From positions 614,207 to 678,206 of the forward strand of contig NZ_LT976853.1 of assembly GCF_900249755.1 (NCBI RefSeq): a stretch of DNA of 64,000 nt, given 5' to 3'. The notes beneath the pieces are model-generated. The model was not told the DNA's origin. It searched no databases and was given only the letters and a program-made list of their open reading frames with translations. This DNA comes from Cupriavidus taiwanensis. Lineage in GTDB: Bacteria > Pseudomonadota > Gammaproteobacteria > Burkholderiales > Burkholderiaceae. This document shows positions 26,474-36,000 of this stretch, in pieces; position 1 is the first letter of the stretch; each line of letters opens with the position of its first letter. A program made the translations under genes and the position numbers.

Positions 26474-27076
26474 TTATGGCGTCTGGGGATCGATGACGAG
26501 CCGCACCGACAGCGGATTGCTGGCAGCGTCGCGCGCCAGGTCGATGCGGCGCGGCACCTGCGCGGCGGGCGCGTCCTGCCAGGCGACGTAGCGCACGGTC
26601 CAGCCGTTCTGCGCCAGCGTTGCCAGCCGGCCCTGCTCGTCGCGCGTGGCGCGCGCCGGGGCGCCGCGGGTGGGGCGCCCGTGCAGCCAGTCGCGCATGC
26701 CGGCCACCGGCAGCGCGAAGCCCAGGGCTTCCTCCATCAGGGTATCGACCTCGGGCGCGTTGCGCGGCGGCTGGTTGGGCAGGTCGAGCGTGGCGCCCGA
26801 CGGCGTGGCGGTGACCACGGCCAGGGTCTGGCCGAGCGGCGAGACCAGGTCGAGCCGCACGTTGCGGCCCTGCTCCTCCCAGCGGAAGCTGCCCTGCACG
26901 CCCTCGTCGCGCCCGTAGCGCACGTAGTTGGCGGAAAAGCGGCCGGTGTACTGCTGGCTGGCGGCATCCTGGTCGACATCAAAGCTGCGCGACGGCGCCA
27001 CGCTGGCGCATGCCTGCAACAGCAGCGGCGCGCCAAGGCAAAGCAGCGCCAGGCGTCGGGATCGGTTCATGGGCAT
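26474..27076 (-). CDS. lolB: outer-membrane lipoprotein receptor LolB
   Basis: A 200-residue lipoprotein that takes lipoproteins from LolA and inserts them in the outer membrane. The signal ends in LLLQACAS, a lipobox with Cys near residue 23. The mature part [24 protein letters not shown] matches LolB. It lies 10 bp upstream of ispE, an order conserved in proteobacteria (lolB-ispE). A second ATG two codons later is possible. Confidence 0.93.
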   Translation of the reverse strand: MPMNRSRRLALLCLGAPLLLQACASVAPSRSFDVDQDAASQQYTGRFSANYVRYGRDEGVQGSFRWEEQGRNVRLDLVSPLGQTLAVVTATPSGATLDLPNQPPRNAPEVDTLMEEALGFALPVAGMRDWLHGRPTRGAPARATRDEQGRLATLAQNGWTVRYVAWQDAPAAQVPRRIDLARDAASNPLSVRLVIDPQTP

Positions 27077-27161
27077 GGTCGTGAGAACGGCGGCGCGAGG
27101 GCCGCCGGCTGACGGAAATCCTGCGCCGCGGGCCCGGGCTTGCCGGCCGCGGCGCGCGGGC

Positions 27162-29105
27162 TTATCTGGATGGCTGCACGTTGAACTTGTAGCGGCGCAG
27201 CGTATCGACCAGGGTCTCGTTCTCGGGGTCGATGCGCATGGCTTCGGTCCAGGTCTTGCGGGCTTCGTCGTGCTCGCCGAGCTGCCACAGCACCTCGCCT
27301 AGGTGCGCGCCGATTTCAGCCTCGGGGGCCTTGGCATAGGCGTTGCGCAGCAGGTCGGCCGCGGGGCGCAGGTCGCCCATGCGGAATTTGACCCAGGCCA
27401 GGCTGTCCATGATGTACGGATCGTCTGGCCCAAGTTCCGAGGCACGCTGCAGCAGCTGGAGCGCCTCGGGCAGGCGCTCGTTGCGGTCCGCCAGCGAGTA
27501 GCCGAGGGCGTTGTAGCCCTGCTTCTGCTGCGGCTGCAGCGCAATCACGCGGCGCAGGCCGGTTTCCATGCTGGCGTAGCGCTTCTGGCGCTCGTCGAGC
27601 ATGGCCAGCTCATAGATCCAGTCGGCGTTGTCGGGCTCCGCCGCGACGCGGTCGTTCAGCACCTTGCGGGCGCGGTCGTAGGCCTTGTTTTCCATCAGCG
27701 TGGCGACTTCGGCCTGGCGGATGGCGGTCACGCGCTGCGAGCGCTGGCCGGGATCGGAGATGTCCTCGGCGTCGCTCAGCATCTCGCCGAACAAGGCCTG
27801 GGCGTCGTCGAGCTTGCCCATGCGCGCCAGCAACTGGGCGCGCTTGGCGGTGGCCGCCGGCGCCAGGCGGATGTCTTCGATGCGGTCGAGCCAGCGGATC
27901 GCGCCGGCGTAGTCCTTGCGTTCCTCGGCGATCTGCGCCAGGTACTGGTAGGCGATATCGGGATTCGCGCTGGGCTGTTTTTCGACCAGCTGCAGGTATT
28001 CCTGCAGGTACTGCTCGGCCTCGCCGTAGTTCTTGGCCTGCAGGCTGGTCAGGCCCAGCGCCAGCGGCACGCGCGGGTCGGCCGGCGCCACCTTGCGCAG
28101 CGTCTCGAATTCCTGGCGCGCCGCCGGCATGTCGTTTTTCAGCAGGTACAGCCGCGCCAGCGTGATATGGCCGTTGACCGATTCGGGCGACTTCTCGAGA
28201 AAGCGCTTGAGCACCGCCACGGCTTCGTCAGGCTGTTTCTCGGCGCGCAGTTCGGCTGACATCAGCGCAGCCGCTTCATAACTGGGCCGCAGCCGCAGGG
28301 CCTGGTCGAGCGCCGCCAGCGCGCCCGGCTCGTCGCCGGCGACTTCGCGTGCGCGCGCCAGTGCCAGTTGCGTTTCCGGCAGCCTGGCTTCGTTGCGGGT
28401 CAGGTCCTGCAGCAGCGTCGCCGCGCCGGCCGGATCGCTGGTGCGCGACAGCTGCTGCTGCAGTTGCAGGATGGCTTCGCCGCGCTGGCTGGCCGGCACC
28501 GCGGTCAGCTGCTGCTGCAGCAGCGGACGGGCGTCGTCCCAGCGGCCGTTGAGCACCAGCAGGGTCGACAGCACCTGGCCGGCCGCGGGCGAGGTCGGGG
28601 TGATCTCCTTCCACAGGCGCGCGGCGTCAAGCGCCTGCTGCGGGATGCGCGCGTTGAAGGCGATTTCGGTGGCGCGCTGGGCGAAGCGCGGGTCGCGGGT
28701 CTGGCGCGCCAGTTCCAGGTAAGTGCGGTAGGCCGGGCCAACCAGCCCGCGCTGGATGGAAATCTCGGCGGCCAGCACCATATAGACGATATCGTCGGTC
28801 AGCTCCAGCGACGGCAGTGCCGGCCGCGCCGGCTTGGCCGCCGGGGTGTCCGCCGCGGCCAGTTGCAGCATGGGCAGCGAACCCGCCCCGACGGGGGGCG
28901 CGGCGTGGGCGGCGCCTGCCGCCGTTGCCAGCAGTGCGCCGGCGGCCAGCGCGCGCACATGGCGCTGCGGGGCCTGCCACCAGCGGGCCAGGCGGCCGGC
29001 ACGGCGCGCCGTGCGCATGCCGGTTCCCGGCAATGTGGTCTGGCCGCCGCCCGCGGTGGCTTGCAACGTGGAGTCCGGCATCTGGTCCGGCATCAGGTCC
29101 GACAT
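27162..29105 (-). CDS. exported tetratricopeptide-repeat protein
   Basis: A protein of about 647 residues built of TPR units over most of its length, such as ALGYSLADRNERLPEALQLL and SLAWVKFRMGDLRPAADLL. A hydrophobic stretch ALAAGALLATAAGAAHAAPP looks like a signal sequence, but a long basic leader precedes it. I chose the ATG at 29105, which has GGAG ten bases before it. The more upstream ATG at 29165 lies inside the likely promoter palindrome. Its place beside lolB suggests an envelope role; the function is unknown. Confidence 0.85.
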   Translation of the reverse strand: MSDLMPDQMPDSTLQATAGGGQTTLPGTGMRTARRAGRLARWWQAPQRHVRALAAGALLATAAGAAHAAPPVGAGSLPMLQLAAADTPAAKPARPALPSLELTDDIVYMVLAAEISIQRGLVGPAYRTYLELARQTRDPRFAQRATEIAFNARIPQQALDAARLWKEITPTSPAAGQVLSTLLVLNGRWDDARPLLQQQLTAVPASQRGEAILQLQQQLSRTSDPAGAATLLQDLTRNEARLPETQLALARAREVAGDEPGALAALDQALRLRPSYEAAALMSAELRAEKQPDEAVAVLKRFLEKSPESVNGHITLARLYLLKNDMPAARQEFETLRKVAPADPRVPLALGLTSLQAKNYGEAEQYLQEYLQLVEKQPSANPDIAYQYLAQIAEERKDYAGAIRWLDRIEDIRLAPAATAKRAQLLARMGKLDDAQALFGEMLSDAEDISDPGQRSQRVTAIRQAEVATLMENKAYDRARKVLNDRVAAEPDNADWIYELAMLDERQKRYASMETGLRRVIALQPQQKQGYNALGYSLADRNERLPEALQLLQRASELGPDDPYIMDSLAWVKFRMGDLRPAADLLRNAYAKAPEAEIGAHLGEVLWQLGEHDEARKTWTEAMRIDPENETLVDTLRRYKFNVQPSR

Positions 29106-29162
29106 GTATTGAGTGCTCCGGCGCGCGCTGGCGAGGAATAGGAGATTGCGCATTGATAAGGG

Positions 29163-29185
29163 CATTGTAGCCTGCCGCTACAATG
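29163..29185. promoter_or_regulatory. palindrome with mirror-image -10 boxes between TPR gene and mutM
   Basis: CATTGTAGC (29163-29171), CTGCC, GCTACAATG (29177-29185): a perfect 9-bp inverted repeat. Each arm contains TACAAT, a good -10 box, pointing outward to mutM on the plus strand and to the TPR gene on the minus strand. TTGATA at 29153 could be a -35 for mutM, but the 20-bp spacing is long. Confidence 0.5.
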
Positions 29186-29258
29186 CGCTGCTTGGCGCCG
29201 CAGGCCGGCGCCAGCAGGCGCTGCAGCAGTTTTGAGCGGTAACCAACGGAGAGGTTCG

Positions 29259-30149
29259 ATGCCTGAATTGCCCGAGGTCGAGGTGACCCGGCGCGGCTTG
29301 CTGCCGCATGTGGTGGGGCGGCGCATCGCCGCGGTCACGGTGCGCCACCGCGGCCTGCGCTGGCCGGTCGACCCGGAACTCGAGGCTCGCCTGGCCCGGC
29401 GCCTGGTGCGCCGCATCGAGCGCCGCGGCAAGTACCTGCTGCTCGAATGCGTCAGCGCCGACGCCACGCAGCCCGCCGGCTGGCTGCTGGTGCACCTGGG
29501 CATGACCGGCACGCTGCGGGTGCTGCCCGAGGCGCCGCCCCCGGGTGTGCACGACCACTTCGACCTGGTGCTGGACGCCGACCCGGACACCGCCCCGGAC
29601 GCCGCGCCCGGCCAGCATCCGCGCACCATCGTGCTGCGCTTCCGCGATCCGCGCCGCTTCGGCGCCATCCTCTGGACCACGCTGCCGGAGGCGGAACTGC
29701 CGTCGCATCCGCTGCTGAGCACGCTCGGCATCGAGCCGTTCGATCCCGCCTTCGACGGCGCCTGGCTGCACCGCCACACGCGCGGGCGCAGTGCCGCAAT
29801 CAAGACTGTTCTGCTGGCGGGCGCGATCGTGGTGGGTGTGGGCAACATCTATGCGTCCGAAAGCCTGTTCCGCGCCGGTATCCGTCCGACCACCCCGGCC
29901 GGGCGCCTGAGCCGCGCGCGCTGCGACCGGCTGGCGCAAGCCGTGCGAGAAACCCTGGCGCAGGCGATCGAACGCGGCGGCAGCACCTTGCGCGATTTTG
30001 TCGGCAGCGACGGCGCCAGCGGGTACTTCCAGCTGGATTGCTTCGTCTACGACCGGGCCGGCCAGCCGTGCCGGGTTTGCGCCACGCCGGTGCGCCAGAT
30101 CGTGCAGGGCCAGCGTTCCACCTTTTACTGCCCCAACTGCCAGCACTGA
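29259..30149 (+). CDS. mutM: formamidopyrimidine-DNA glycosylase
   Basis: A 296-residue bifunctional glycosylase/lyase that removes 8-oxoguanine and formamidopyrimidines. After Met removal the catalytic Pro opens the sequence [13 protein letters not shown]. The helix-two-turn-helix part holds [17 protein letters not shown], and a C-terminal zinc finger has CRVC and CPNC pairs. The ATG at 29259 is fixed by this N-terminus, with GGAGAGG upstream. The 259-bp gap after it (30150-30408) holds no feature I can name beyond an AT-richer patch near 30285. Confidence 0.97.
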   Translation: MPELPEVEVTRRGLLPHVVGRRIAAVTVRHRGLRWPVDPELEARLARRLVRRIERRGKYLLLECVSADATQPAGWLLVHLGMTGTLRVLPEAPPPGVHDHFDLVLDADPDTAPDAAPGQHPRTIVLRFRDPRRFGAILWTTLPEAELPSHPLLSTLGIEPFDPAFDGAWLHRHTRGRSAAIKTVLLAGAIVVGVGNIYASESLFRAGIRPTTPAGRLSRARCDRLAQAVRETLAQAIERGGSTLRDFVGSDGASGYFQLDCFVYDRAGQPCRVCATPVRQIVQGQRSTFYCPNCQH

Positions 30150-30408
30150 TTTGCGGGCCGAGTGCTTCAGGGCACGCCGTGCGGCACAGCGTCGATGGGT
30201 CGGCGCAACACTCGCAGGGACGCCGCCGTCGAAGGGACGCGAATTCCACAAAACCGCCGTGGAAACCTGTATCGTGTGCGCAGTCATAAAAAGTTACAAA
30301 ATGGCCGGCCGCGAGCCATGCAGGCAGGGGGTGCGGACCGGCATTGCGCGAACACGGGCATGCCGCACAGGAGGCGGGGCCCCGAGGTAAAACCAGCCCA
30401 ACAGGTCC

Positions 30409-32361
30409 ATGACAACGCTCGCCCACCAATTCGAACAATACGGCGCCTGGAGAACCGGGGTCCTCCAGTCACTGGCCGAATTCCAGTCCTGGCTGCAGCA
30501 GCACGACCTGTACGACGCCCAGGCCGACGAGCGCGTGCAGCGCATCCAGAGCGTGCTGCGCAGCGACCGCCTCAAGGTCGCCTTCATCGCCGAGTTCTCG
30601 CGCGGCAAGAGCGAACTGATCAACAGCATCTTCTTTGCCGACTACGGGCGCCGCATCCTGCCGTCGTCGGCGGGGCGCACCACCATGTGCCCGACCGAGC
30701 TGCGCTACGACGAGGCCGAGCCGCCCGGCATCCGCCTGCTGCCGATCGAGACGCGCCTGCAGGATGCCTCGACCGCGGATTTCCTCGAGGCTGGCAGCTC
30801 GGCGTCGCACTGGCATTCGGTGCCGCTCGACCCGTCTTCGCCGGAGGGCATGCTGGAAGCGTTCCAGCACGTGGTGCAGACCATGCGCGTGCCGCCCGAA
30901 CACGCCGAGGCGCTGGGGCTGTACCACGAAAACGATCCCGATGCCGCCTACGCGGTCGACGCCGAGGGCATGGTCGAGATCTCGCGCTGGCGCCATGCCG
31001 TCATCAATTTCCCGCATCCGCTGCTGCGCCAGGGCCTGGTGATCCTCGACACGCCGGGGCTGAACGCGATCGGCACCGAACCCGAACTGACGCTGCGGCT
31101 GATCCCGGACGCGCACGTGGTCGTGTTCGTGCTGGCCGCTGACGCGGGCGTGACCAAGAGCGACCTGGAGCTGTGGCGCAGCCATGTCGGCGCGGGGCAC
31201 CGGCGTGGCTGCCTGGCGGTGCTCAACAAGATCGACGGGCTGTGGGATCCGCTGCGCCAGCCCGGCGAGATCGCGCAGGAAATCGCGCGCCAGGTGTCGA
31301 CCACCGCGCAGGTGCTGGGCATCGAGCAGTCGCGCGTGTATCCGGTATCGGCGCAGAAGGGGCTGGTGGCCAAGGTCACGCACGACGATGCGCTGCTGGC
31401 ACGCAGCGGCCTGCCGGAATTCGAGCACGTGCTGTCGGACCAGCTGATCCCGCGCCGGCGCGAGATCGTCTCGGACCAGGTGTACCGGCTGGTGCAGGAC
31501 ATGGCGCGCGCCGCGCAGCAACTGCTGCAGAGCCGCCGCCGCGATATCGTCGAGCAGCTGTTCGAGCTGCGCGGCCTGCGCGGCAAGAACCATGCGATGG
31601 TCAAGCACATGCTGATGCGGGTGCAGGGCGAGAAGGACGAGTTCGAGCAGAGCATCAGCAAGTTCCAGGCGCTGCGGCTGGTCTTTGGCCGGCACAGCGC
31701 CGACATCATCAAGAGCCTGCAGTTGCGCGACGTGCGCCGCACCATGCGCAGCGCACGCGAGCAGATGAAGGAACGCTTCTTCTCGCGCGGCCTGCGCGAA
31801 GACATGGACGCATTGTTTGCGCAGCTGAGCGGGCTGGTGAGCGATGCCGACAACAAGATCGGCCAGCTGCACCAGCTGATCGAAAGCATGTACCGGCGCT
31901 TCAATGCCGAGCACGGCTTCACGCTGCCGGCGCCGATGCAGTTCACCGCCGAGCGCTACCTGGCCGAGCTGCAGCAGACGCTGCGGCTGGTGCAGGCGCA
32001 TTTCGGCACGGTCAGCATGCTGACGCGGTCGCGGCCGCAGCTGGTGCAAAGCGCGTTCAACACCATGGCCAGCCGCGTGCTGGAGAATTTCCGCGACCTG
32101 AACCGCGATATCGAGGTCTGGCTCAAGTCGGTGATGACGCCGCTGGAAGCGCAGGTGCGCGAACACCAGAAGCAGCTGCGCCGGCGTGTCGATTCGATCG
32201 AGCGCATCCATGAAGCCACCGACACGCTGGAAAGCCGCATCGCCCAGCTGGAGGAAGTGCTGAACGGGCTGGACGAGCGCAGCGGGCGCATCGAGGGCTA
32301 CGCGCAGCGGCTGCTGCGGCCGACGGCCGCCGCCGACAGCCCGAGCCTTGCGGTGGCCTAG
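30409..32361 (+). CDS. dynamin-like large GTPase
   Basis: A 650-residue protein with an N-terminal dynamin-type GTPase domain and a long helical region (about residues 350-640) with coiled-coil character, ending in LESRIAQLEEVLNGLDERSG. The P-loop reads AEFSRGKS at residues 61-68, with Ala where the first Gly normally stands. G3 is ILDTPGLNAIG and G4 is LNKIDGLWD. Bacterial dynamin-like proteins act on membranes, but no membrane-insertion segment is obvious here. It lies between mutM and mutY and is probably transcribed alone. Confidence 0.88.
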   Translation: MTTLAHQFEQYGAWRTGVLQSLAEFQSWLQQHDLYDAQADERVQRIQSVLRSDRLKVAFIAEFSRGKSELINSIFFADYGRRILPSSAGRTTMCPTELRYDEAEPPGIRLLPIETRLQDASTADFLEAGSSASHWHSVPLDPSSPEGMLEAFQHVVQTMRVPPEHAEALGLYHENDPDAAYAVDAEGMVEISRWRHAVINFPHPLLRQGLVILDTPGLNAIGTEPELTLRLIPDAHVVVFVLAADAGVTKSDLELWRSHVGAGHRRGCLAVLNKIDGLWDPLRQPGEIAQEIARQVSTTAQVLGIEQSRVYPVSAQKGLVAKVTHDDALLARSGLPEFEHVLSDQLIPRRREIVSDQVYRLVQDMARAAQQLLQSRRRDIVEQLFELRGLRGKNHAMVKHMLMRVQGEKDEFEQSISKFQALRLVFGRHSADIIKSLQLRDVRRTMRSAREQMKERFFSRGLREDMDALFAQLSGLVSDADNKIGQLHQLIESMYRRFNAEHGFTLPAPMQFTAERYLAELQQTLRLVQAHFGTVSMLTRSRPQLVQSAFNTMASRVLENFRDLNRDIEVWLKSVMTPLEAQVREHQKQLRRRVDSIERIHEATDTLESRIAQLEEVLNGLDERSGRIEGYAQRLLRPTAAADSPSLAVA

Positions 32362-32403
32362 CAAGTTCCTGAAGCCGGTATATCATGTGGCGCCGCTCTG
32401 CCG

Positions 32404-32440
32404 GTTTGCTCCCCTCTCCCGCAAGCGGGAGAGGGAGCAC
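32404..32440. repeat. dispersed intergenic element, short third copy
   Basis: The stretch starts with GTTTGCTCCCCTCTCCCGC, as copy 1 does, and has the same hairpin (CCTCTCCCGC, AA, GCGGGAGAGG). The similarity stops after about 37 bases. It lies in front of mutY. Confidence 0.6.
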
Positions 32441-32493
32441 CGAACTGGTAACGAAAAAAGCCCGGCGGCTTACCGTTCTCCCAGCTTTACCCG

Positions 32494-33669
32494 ATGCCCC
32501 GCAAGCCCGTTCCCCGCACTGTTCCCGCCATTCCCGACGACATCCACGTTGCCCCCGACTTCGGCGCGCGCGTCGTCACGTGGCAGCGCCAGCATGGCCG
32601 GCACGACCTGCCATGGCAGAACACGCGCCACGCCTACCGCATCTGGTTGTCGGAGATCATGCTGCAGCAGACCCAGGTCAGCGCCGTGATCGAGTACTTC
32701 CAGCGCTTTGTCGCCGCCTTGCCGACGGTGCAGGCGCTGGCCGCGGCGCCGGCCGACCAGGTGATGGCGCTGTGGGCCGGGCTGGGCTACTACTCGCGCG
32801 CGCGCAACCTGCACCGCTGCGCCATGCAGGTGGTCAGCGAGCACGGCGGCCGCTTCCCCACCGACCCCGCGGTGCTGGTCACGTTGCCGGGGATCGGCCG
32901 CTCCACCGCGGCGGCGATCGCCGCATTCAGCGCGGGCGTGCGTTCGCCGATCCTGGACGGCAACGTCAAGCGCGTGTTCGCGCGCTGCTTCGGCATCCAC
33001 GGCCATCCGGGCGAGCGCGCGGTGGAGTCGCGCATGTGGCAGCTGGCCGAGCTGGCCTTGCCGGCGCCCGGCCCGCGCCAGGCCGAGGACATGATTGCCT
33101 ATACGCAGGGCCTGATGGACCTGGGCGCGACCGTGTGCTCGCGCGGCAAGCCGGCCTGCCTGGCCGATGCCGCCGCGTGCCCGCTGTCCGCCGACTGCGT
33201 GGCGCGCCGCGATGGCCTGACCGCCGTGCTGCCCGCGCCCAAGCCGCGCGCAGCGATTCCCGAGCGCAGCACGGTGATGCTGCTGGTGCGGCGCGAGCGT
33301 GAAGTGCTGCTGCGCCTGCGTCCGGACAGCGGCATCTGGGGCGGCCTGTGGAGCCTGCCGGAGATGCCGGTCGACACCGTGCCCTTCGACGCCGAAGCCG
33401 CCGAGGCGAGCGCGCTCGACTACGCGCGCGCGTTCGGCACGCCCGCGCGCGCCGTGCTGGCCGGCGAGCTGACCCATGTGTTCACGCACTTCCGCCTGCT
33501 GATCCGCGCCATCCGGGTCGACCTGAATGCGGAGGCGAACGTGCTGCGGCAGGACAGCGCGGTGCCCGCCGGGCAGCGCTGGCTTTCGCTCGACGACCTC
33601 GATGCGCTGGGCACGCCCGCGCCGGTGCGGCGGCTGCTGGAAGACCAGGCGCGGGTGGGCTTGTTCTGA
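32494..33669 (+). CDS. mutY: A/G-specific adenine glycosylase
   Basis: A 391-residue HhH-GPD glycosylase that removes adenine opposite 8-oxoguanine. The catalytic Glu lies in EIMLQQTQV, the helix-hairpin-helix is LPGIGRSTAAAI, and the catalytic Asp lies in ILDGNVKRV. A C-terminal NUDIX-like domain (STVMLLVRRER onward) recognises 8-oxoguanine. The cluster cysteines are C215, C222, C229 and C235, a spacing of C-x6-C-x6-C-x5-C; the usual middle spacing is x2. With mutM upstream it makes up part of the GO repair system. Confidence 0.96.
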   Translation: MPRKPVPRTVPAIPDDIHVAPDFGARVVTWQRQHGRHDLPWQNTRHAYRIWLSEIMLQQTQVSAVIEYFQRFVAALPTVQALAAAPADQVMALWAGLGYYSRARNLHRCAMQVVSEHGGRFPTDPAVLVTLPGIGRSTAAAIAAFSAGVRSPILDGNVKRVFARCFGIHGHPGERAVESRMWQLAELALPAPGPRQAEDMIAYTQGLMDLGATVCSRGKPACLADAAACPLSADCVARRDGLTAVLPAPKPRAAIPERSTVMLLVRREREVLLRLRPDSGIWGGLWSLPEMPVDTVPFDAEAAEASALDYARAFGTPARAVLAGELTHVFTHFRLLIRAIRVDLNAEANVLRQDSAVPAGQRWLSLDDLDALGTPAPVRRLLEDQARVGLF

Positions 33670-33693
33670 GGCTGGGGCAGGGCGGAACGCCGC

Positions 33694-34353
33694 CTACAGC
33701 ATGTGGTTCTGGCGCATGTAGCGGTGCACGATCTCGATGCGCATGCCTGCATCGGGCAAGGCCATCAGCATCTGCTTGGCTTTCAGCGGCACCGGCAGCA
33801 ATTCGCACAGCCGGTTCGCGACCCAGCTCGGGTCATCCCACAGGTAGGGTTCGTCGAAGGGCAGGCGGTCGGGCTGCTCGGCGTGCAGCCGCGTGACGAT
33901 GCGGCGCAGCGCGTCCAGGCATTCGCCCAGCAGTTCCAGCTTGCAGTCGATGATGTCGGGGGGAAGCACCTCGGCGCGCGCCACCAGCAGGCCGTCGTCG
34001 CGGGTCTCGTGGCTGATGATATGGAAGCGCTCGCGGCCGCGCGTGCGGATCAGCAGCACACCCAGTTGCTCCATGTTGCAGTCGACGATCTCGGCCAGGC
34101 AGCCGACCAGCTCGGGCACGGTGGCCTGGTCGGGCCGGGCCACTTCTTCGCCGCTGGCGATCAGGCACACGCCGAACGGCGCGCTGTCGCGCAGGCAGTT
34201 GCGCACCATGTCGACATAGCGCGCCTCGAACACGCGCAACGGCAGCCGTCCACCGGGAAACAGCACCGTGTGCAAGGGGAACAGCGGCAGGTTGTCGAGC
34301 GTCCTTGGCGGGTCTGCGGAACCGGTGGGACGGTAGAGGTCGGTCGAGGACAT
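33694..34353 (-). CDS. LON-peptidase substrate-binding domain protein
   Basis: A protein of about 219 residues consisting of the N-terminal LON domain alone, without ATPase or protease parts. The opening LPLFPLHTVLFPGGRLPLRVFEARY is the family signature. Its role is unknown; related stand-alone proteins are common in proteobacteria. The ATG at 34353 was chosen, and an ATG at 34380 would add nine residues. It is convergent with mutY. Confidence 0.9.
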   Translation of the reverse strand: MSSTDLYRPTGSADPPRTLDNLPLFPLHTVLFPGGRLPLRVFEARYVDMVRNCLRDSAPFGVCLIASGEEVARPDQATVPELVGCLAEIVDCNMEQLGVLLIRTRGRERFHIISHETRDDGLLVARAEVLPPDIIDCKLELLGECLDALRRIVTRLHAEQPDRLPFDEPYLWDDPSWVANRLCELLPVPLKAKQMLMALPDAGMRIEIVHRYMRQNHML

Positions 34354-34444
34354 GCGTGCAGGCTTGGGGTCGCGCAGCATTGGGCCGCCAGGCAGACGCT
34401 GCGCTCAGAGGCCCCGTAAAGCCAGGAGTGCCACCCCGCAAGCG

Positions 34445-35323
34445 TCAGCCCGCCGGTGCGAGCTCTCGGTGTCTGACCAGCACATTACCATGTGCCCGGA
34501 AATAGTTGGCGAGCCTTTCCGCAATATAGACCGAGCGATGCTGGCCACCGGTGCAGCCGATCGCCACGGTCAGGTAGCTGCGGTTGTCGGCAATGAAGCT
34601 TGGCAGCCACTTTTCGACGTAGGCGCGGATATCCTCGGCCATCGCCAGCACCATCGGCTGGGCCTGCAGGAAGTCGATCACCGGCGTGTCGCGGCCGGTC
34701 AGCGGCCGCAGCGCCAGGTCGTAGTAAGGGTTGGGCAGCGAGCGCACGTCGAACACCATGTCGGCATCGCTGGGCACGCCGTGCTTGAAGCCGAACGACT
34801 CGAACAGCAGCGTCAGGCGCTGGCTGTCGTCGCGGATCAGCTCCTTGATCCAGCTGCGCAGCGTATTGGTGCGCACATTGCTGGTGTCGATCCGATGCGC
34901 GGCCTCGGCCAGCGGGCTCAGCAGCGCGCGCTCCATCTCGATCGCTTCCATCAGCGCCGTGTCGTTGAAGGCGCCGCCGCCGCCGACCACGCCGTCGGTG
35001 CGTGCCGACAGCGGATGGCGGCGGCGCGTCTCGGAGTAGCGCTGCACCAGCGCGTCGGTGCTGGCGGTCAGGAAAATGACCTCGACCTGGTGGTCGGCGG
35101 CCAGCGCGCGCACGGTGTCGGGCAGCTGGTCGAGCGACTCGCGGCTGCGGATGTCGGTAGCGACGCCCAGGTGCGTGTAGCCCTGGCTGTCGAGATAGCG
35201 GGTCAGTTCAGGGATGAACTGCGCCGGCAGGTTGTCCACGCAGTAGTAGCCTGCATCTTCGAGGACGTTCAGTGCGACGGACTTGCCGGAACCGGATATG
35301 CCGGTGATGAGGATGATGCGCAT
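34445..35323 (-). CDS. rapZ: RNase adapter protein RapZ
   Basis: A 292-residue nucleotide-binding protein. In enterobacteria RapZ guides RNase E to the small RNA GlmZ and so tunes glucosamine-6-phosphate synthesis. Walker A is GISGSGKS at residues 8-15; the C-terminal part has the family stretch [16 protein letters not shown]. It belongs to the rpoN-ptsN neighbourhood but is separated from hprK by psiF. Confidence 0.96.
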   Translation of the reverse strand: MRIILITGISGSGKSVALNVLEDAGYYCVDNLPAQFIPELTRYLDSQGYTHLGVATDIRSRESLDQLPDTVRALAADHQVEVIFLTASTDALVQRYSETRRRHPLSARTDGVVGGGGAFNDTALMEAIEMERALLSPLAEAAHRIDTSNVRTNTLRSWIKELIRDDSQRLTLLFESFGFKHGVPSDADMVFDVRSLPNPYYDLALRPLTGRDTPVIDFLQAQPMVLAMAEDIRAYVEKWLPSFIADNRSYLTVAIGCTGGQHRSVYIAERLANYFRAHGNVLVRHRELAPAG

Positions 35324-35381
35324 AGCAACTGAAGCATAGCATCGAGTGCCGGCTGCGTCATGACAGCGCTATGACACCAGC

Positions 35382-35409
35382 AAAAATGGCGAACCTCACG
35401 GCTCGCCAT
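35382..35409 (-). terminator. psiF terminator
   Basis: ATGGCGA (35386-35392) and TCGCCAT (35403-35409) with a 10-base loop. Read leftward the stem ends in five U (35386-35382). It lies just past the psiF stop. Confidence 0.7.
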
Positions 35410-35431
35410 GCTGCGTTGCCAGTGGCGGCGC

Positions 35432-35830
35432 TCAGGCTGCCTTCGACAGGCATTCCTTCATGTAGGCCTTGTATTCGTCGCCCTTCTTGCCCTTGCCGGA
35501 CTTGCTGCAGGCCGCCATCTTCTCCTGCTGGGTCTTGGGCGCGCCCGACTTCGACAGGCATTCCTTCATGAACGCCTTGCGTTCGTCGCCTTTCTTGCCG
35601 GAGGCTTGCGCGTTGCAGGCCTTCATCTTGTCTTGCTGGGTGTTGGCCGCGGCTTTGTCAGAGGATTTGTCGGCCGGGGTGGCAGGCGTGGCCGGCACGG
35701 CAGGCGTTGCCGGCGCCGTGGCCGAAGGCTTGGCCGGGGTGGCGGGCGTGGCCGGCGTGGCGGTCTGCGCAAAGGCGCTGGCGGCGAACAACGGGGTCAC
35801 CAGCGCGCACACTGCAATCAGTTTCTTCAT
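35432..35830 (-). CDS. psiF: PsiF-repeat exported protein
   Basis: A 132-residue protein with a signal sequence (KKLIAVCALVTPLFAASAFAQ) and an Ala-Thr-Pro-rich spacer. Two PsiF repeats follow: QDKMKACNAQASGKKGDERK and QEKMAACSKSGKGKKGDEYK, each ending in a KECLSK motif. The name comes from the phosphate-starvation-inducible family; the function is unknown. Here it sits between rapZ and hprK with its own terminator, so it is probably a separate unit. Confidence 0.88.
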   Translation of the reverse strand: MKKLIAVCALVTPLFAASAFAQTATPATPATPAKPSATAPATPAVPATPATPADKSSDKAAANTQQDKMKACNAQASGKKGDERKAFMKECLSKSGAPKTQQEKMAACSKSGKGKKGDEYKAYMKECLSKAA

Positions 35831-35892
35831 GCTTGCTCTCCTCGGGGTGGAAATCGTTATCGCCGCGCGCCGGGGTCGGCGTTGCAGCTTCC

Positions 35893-35915
35893 GTAACGGG
35901 CGTGATGCCCATTAC
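35893..35915. promoter_or_regulatory. inverted repeat upstream of psiF
   Basis: GTAACGGGC, GTGAT, GCCCATTAC: 9-bp arms with one mismatch. It lies 63-85 bases before the psiF start. It could be an operator for an unknown regulator; it does not match a PHO box. Confidence 0.4.
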
Positions 35916-36000
35916 AGCACAAAACGGAGCATGCCTGAGAAGCGTTGACGGCGTGTTGCAACGCCGTTGTAAGCAATTGAAAACCGCGGCGAACGGGCCG

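Noticed and set aside
35948..35967. Hairpin ACGGCGT-GTTGCA-ACGCCGT as hprK terminator
   Set aside because: No U tract follows in the hprK direction, so a terminator role is not supported.
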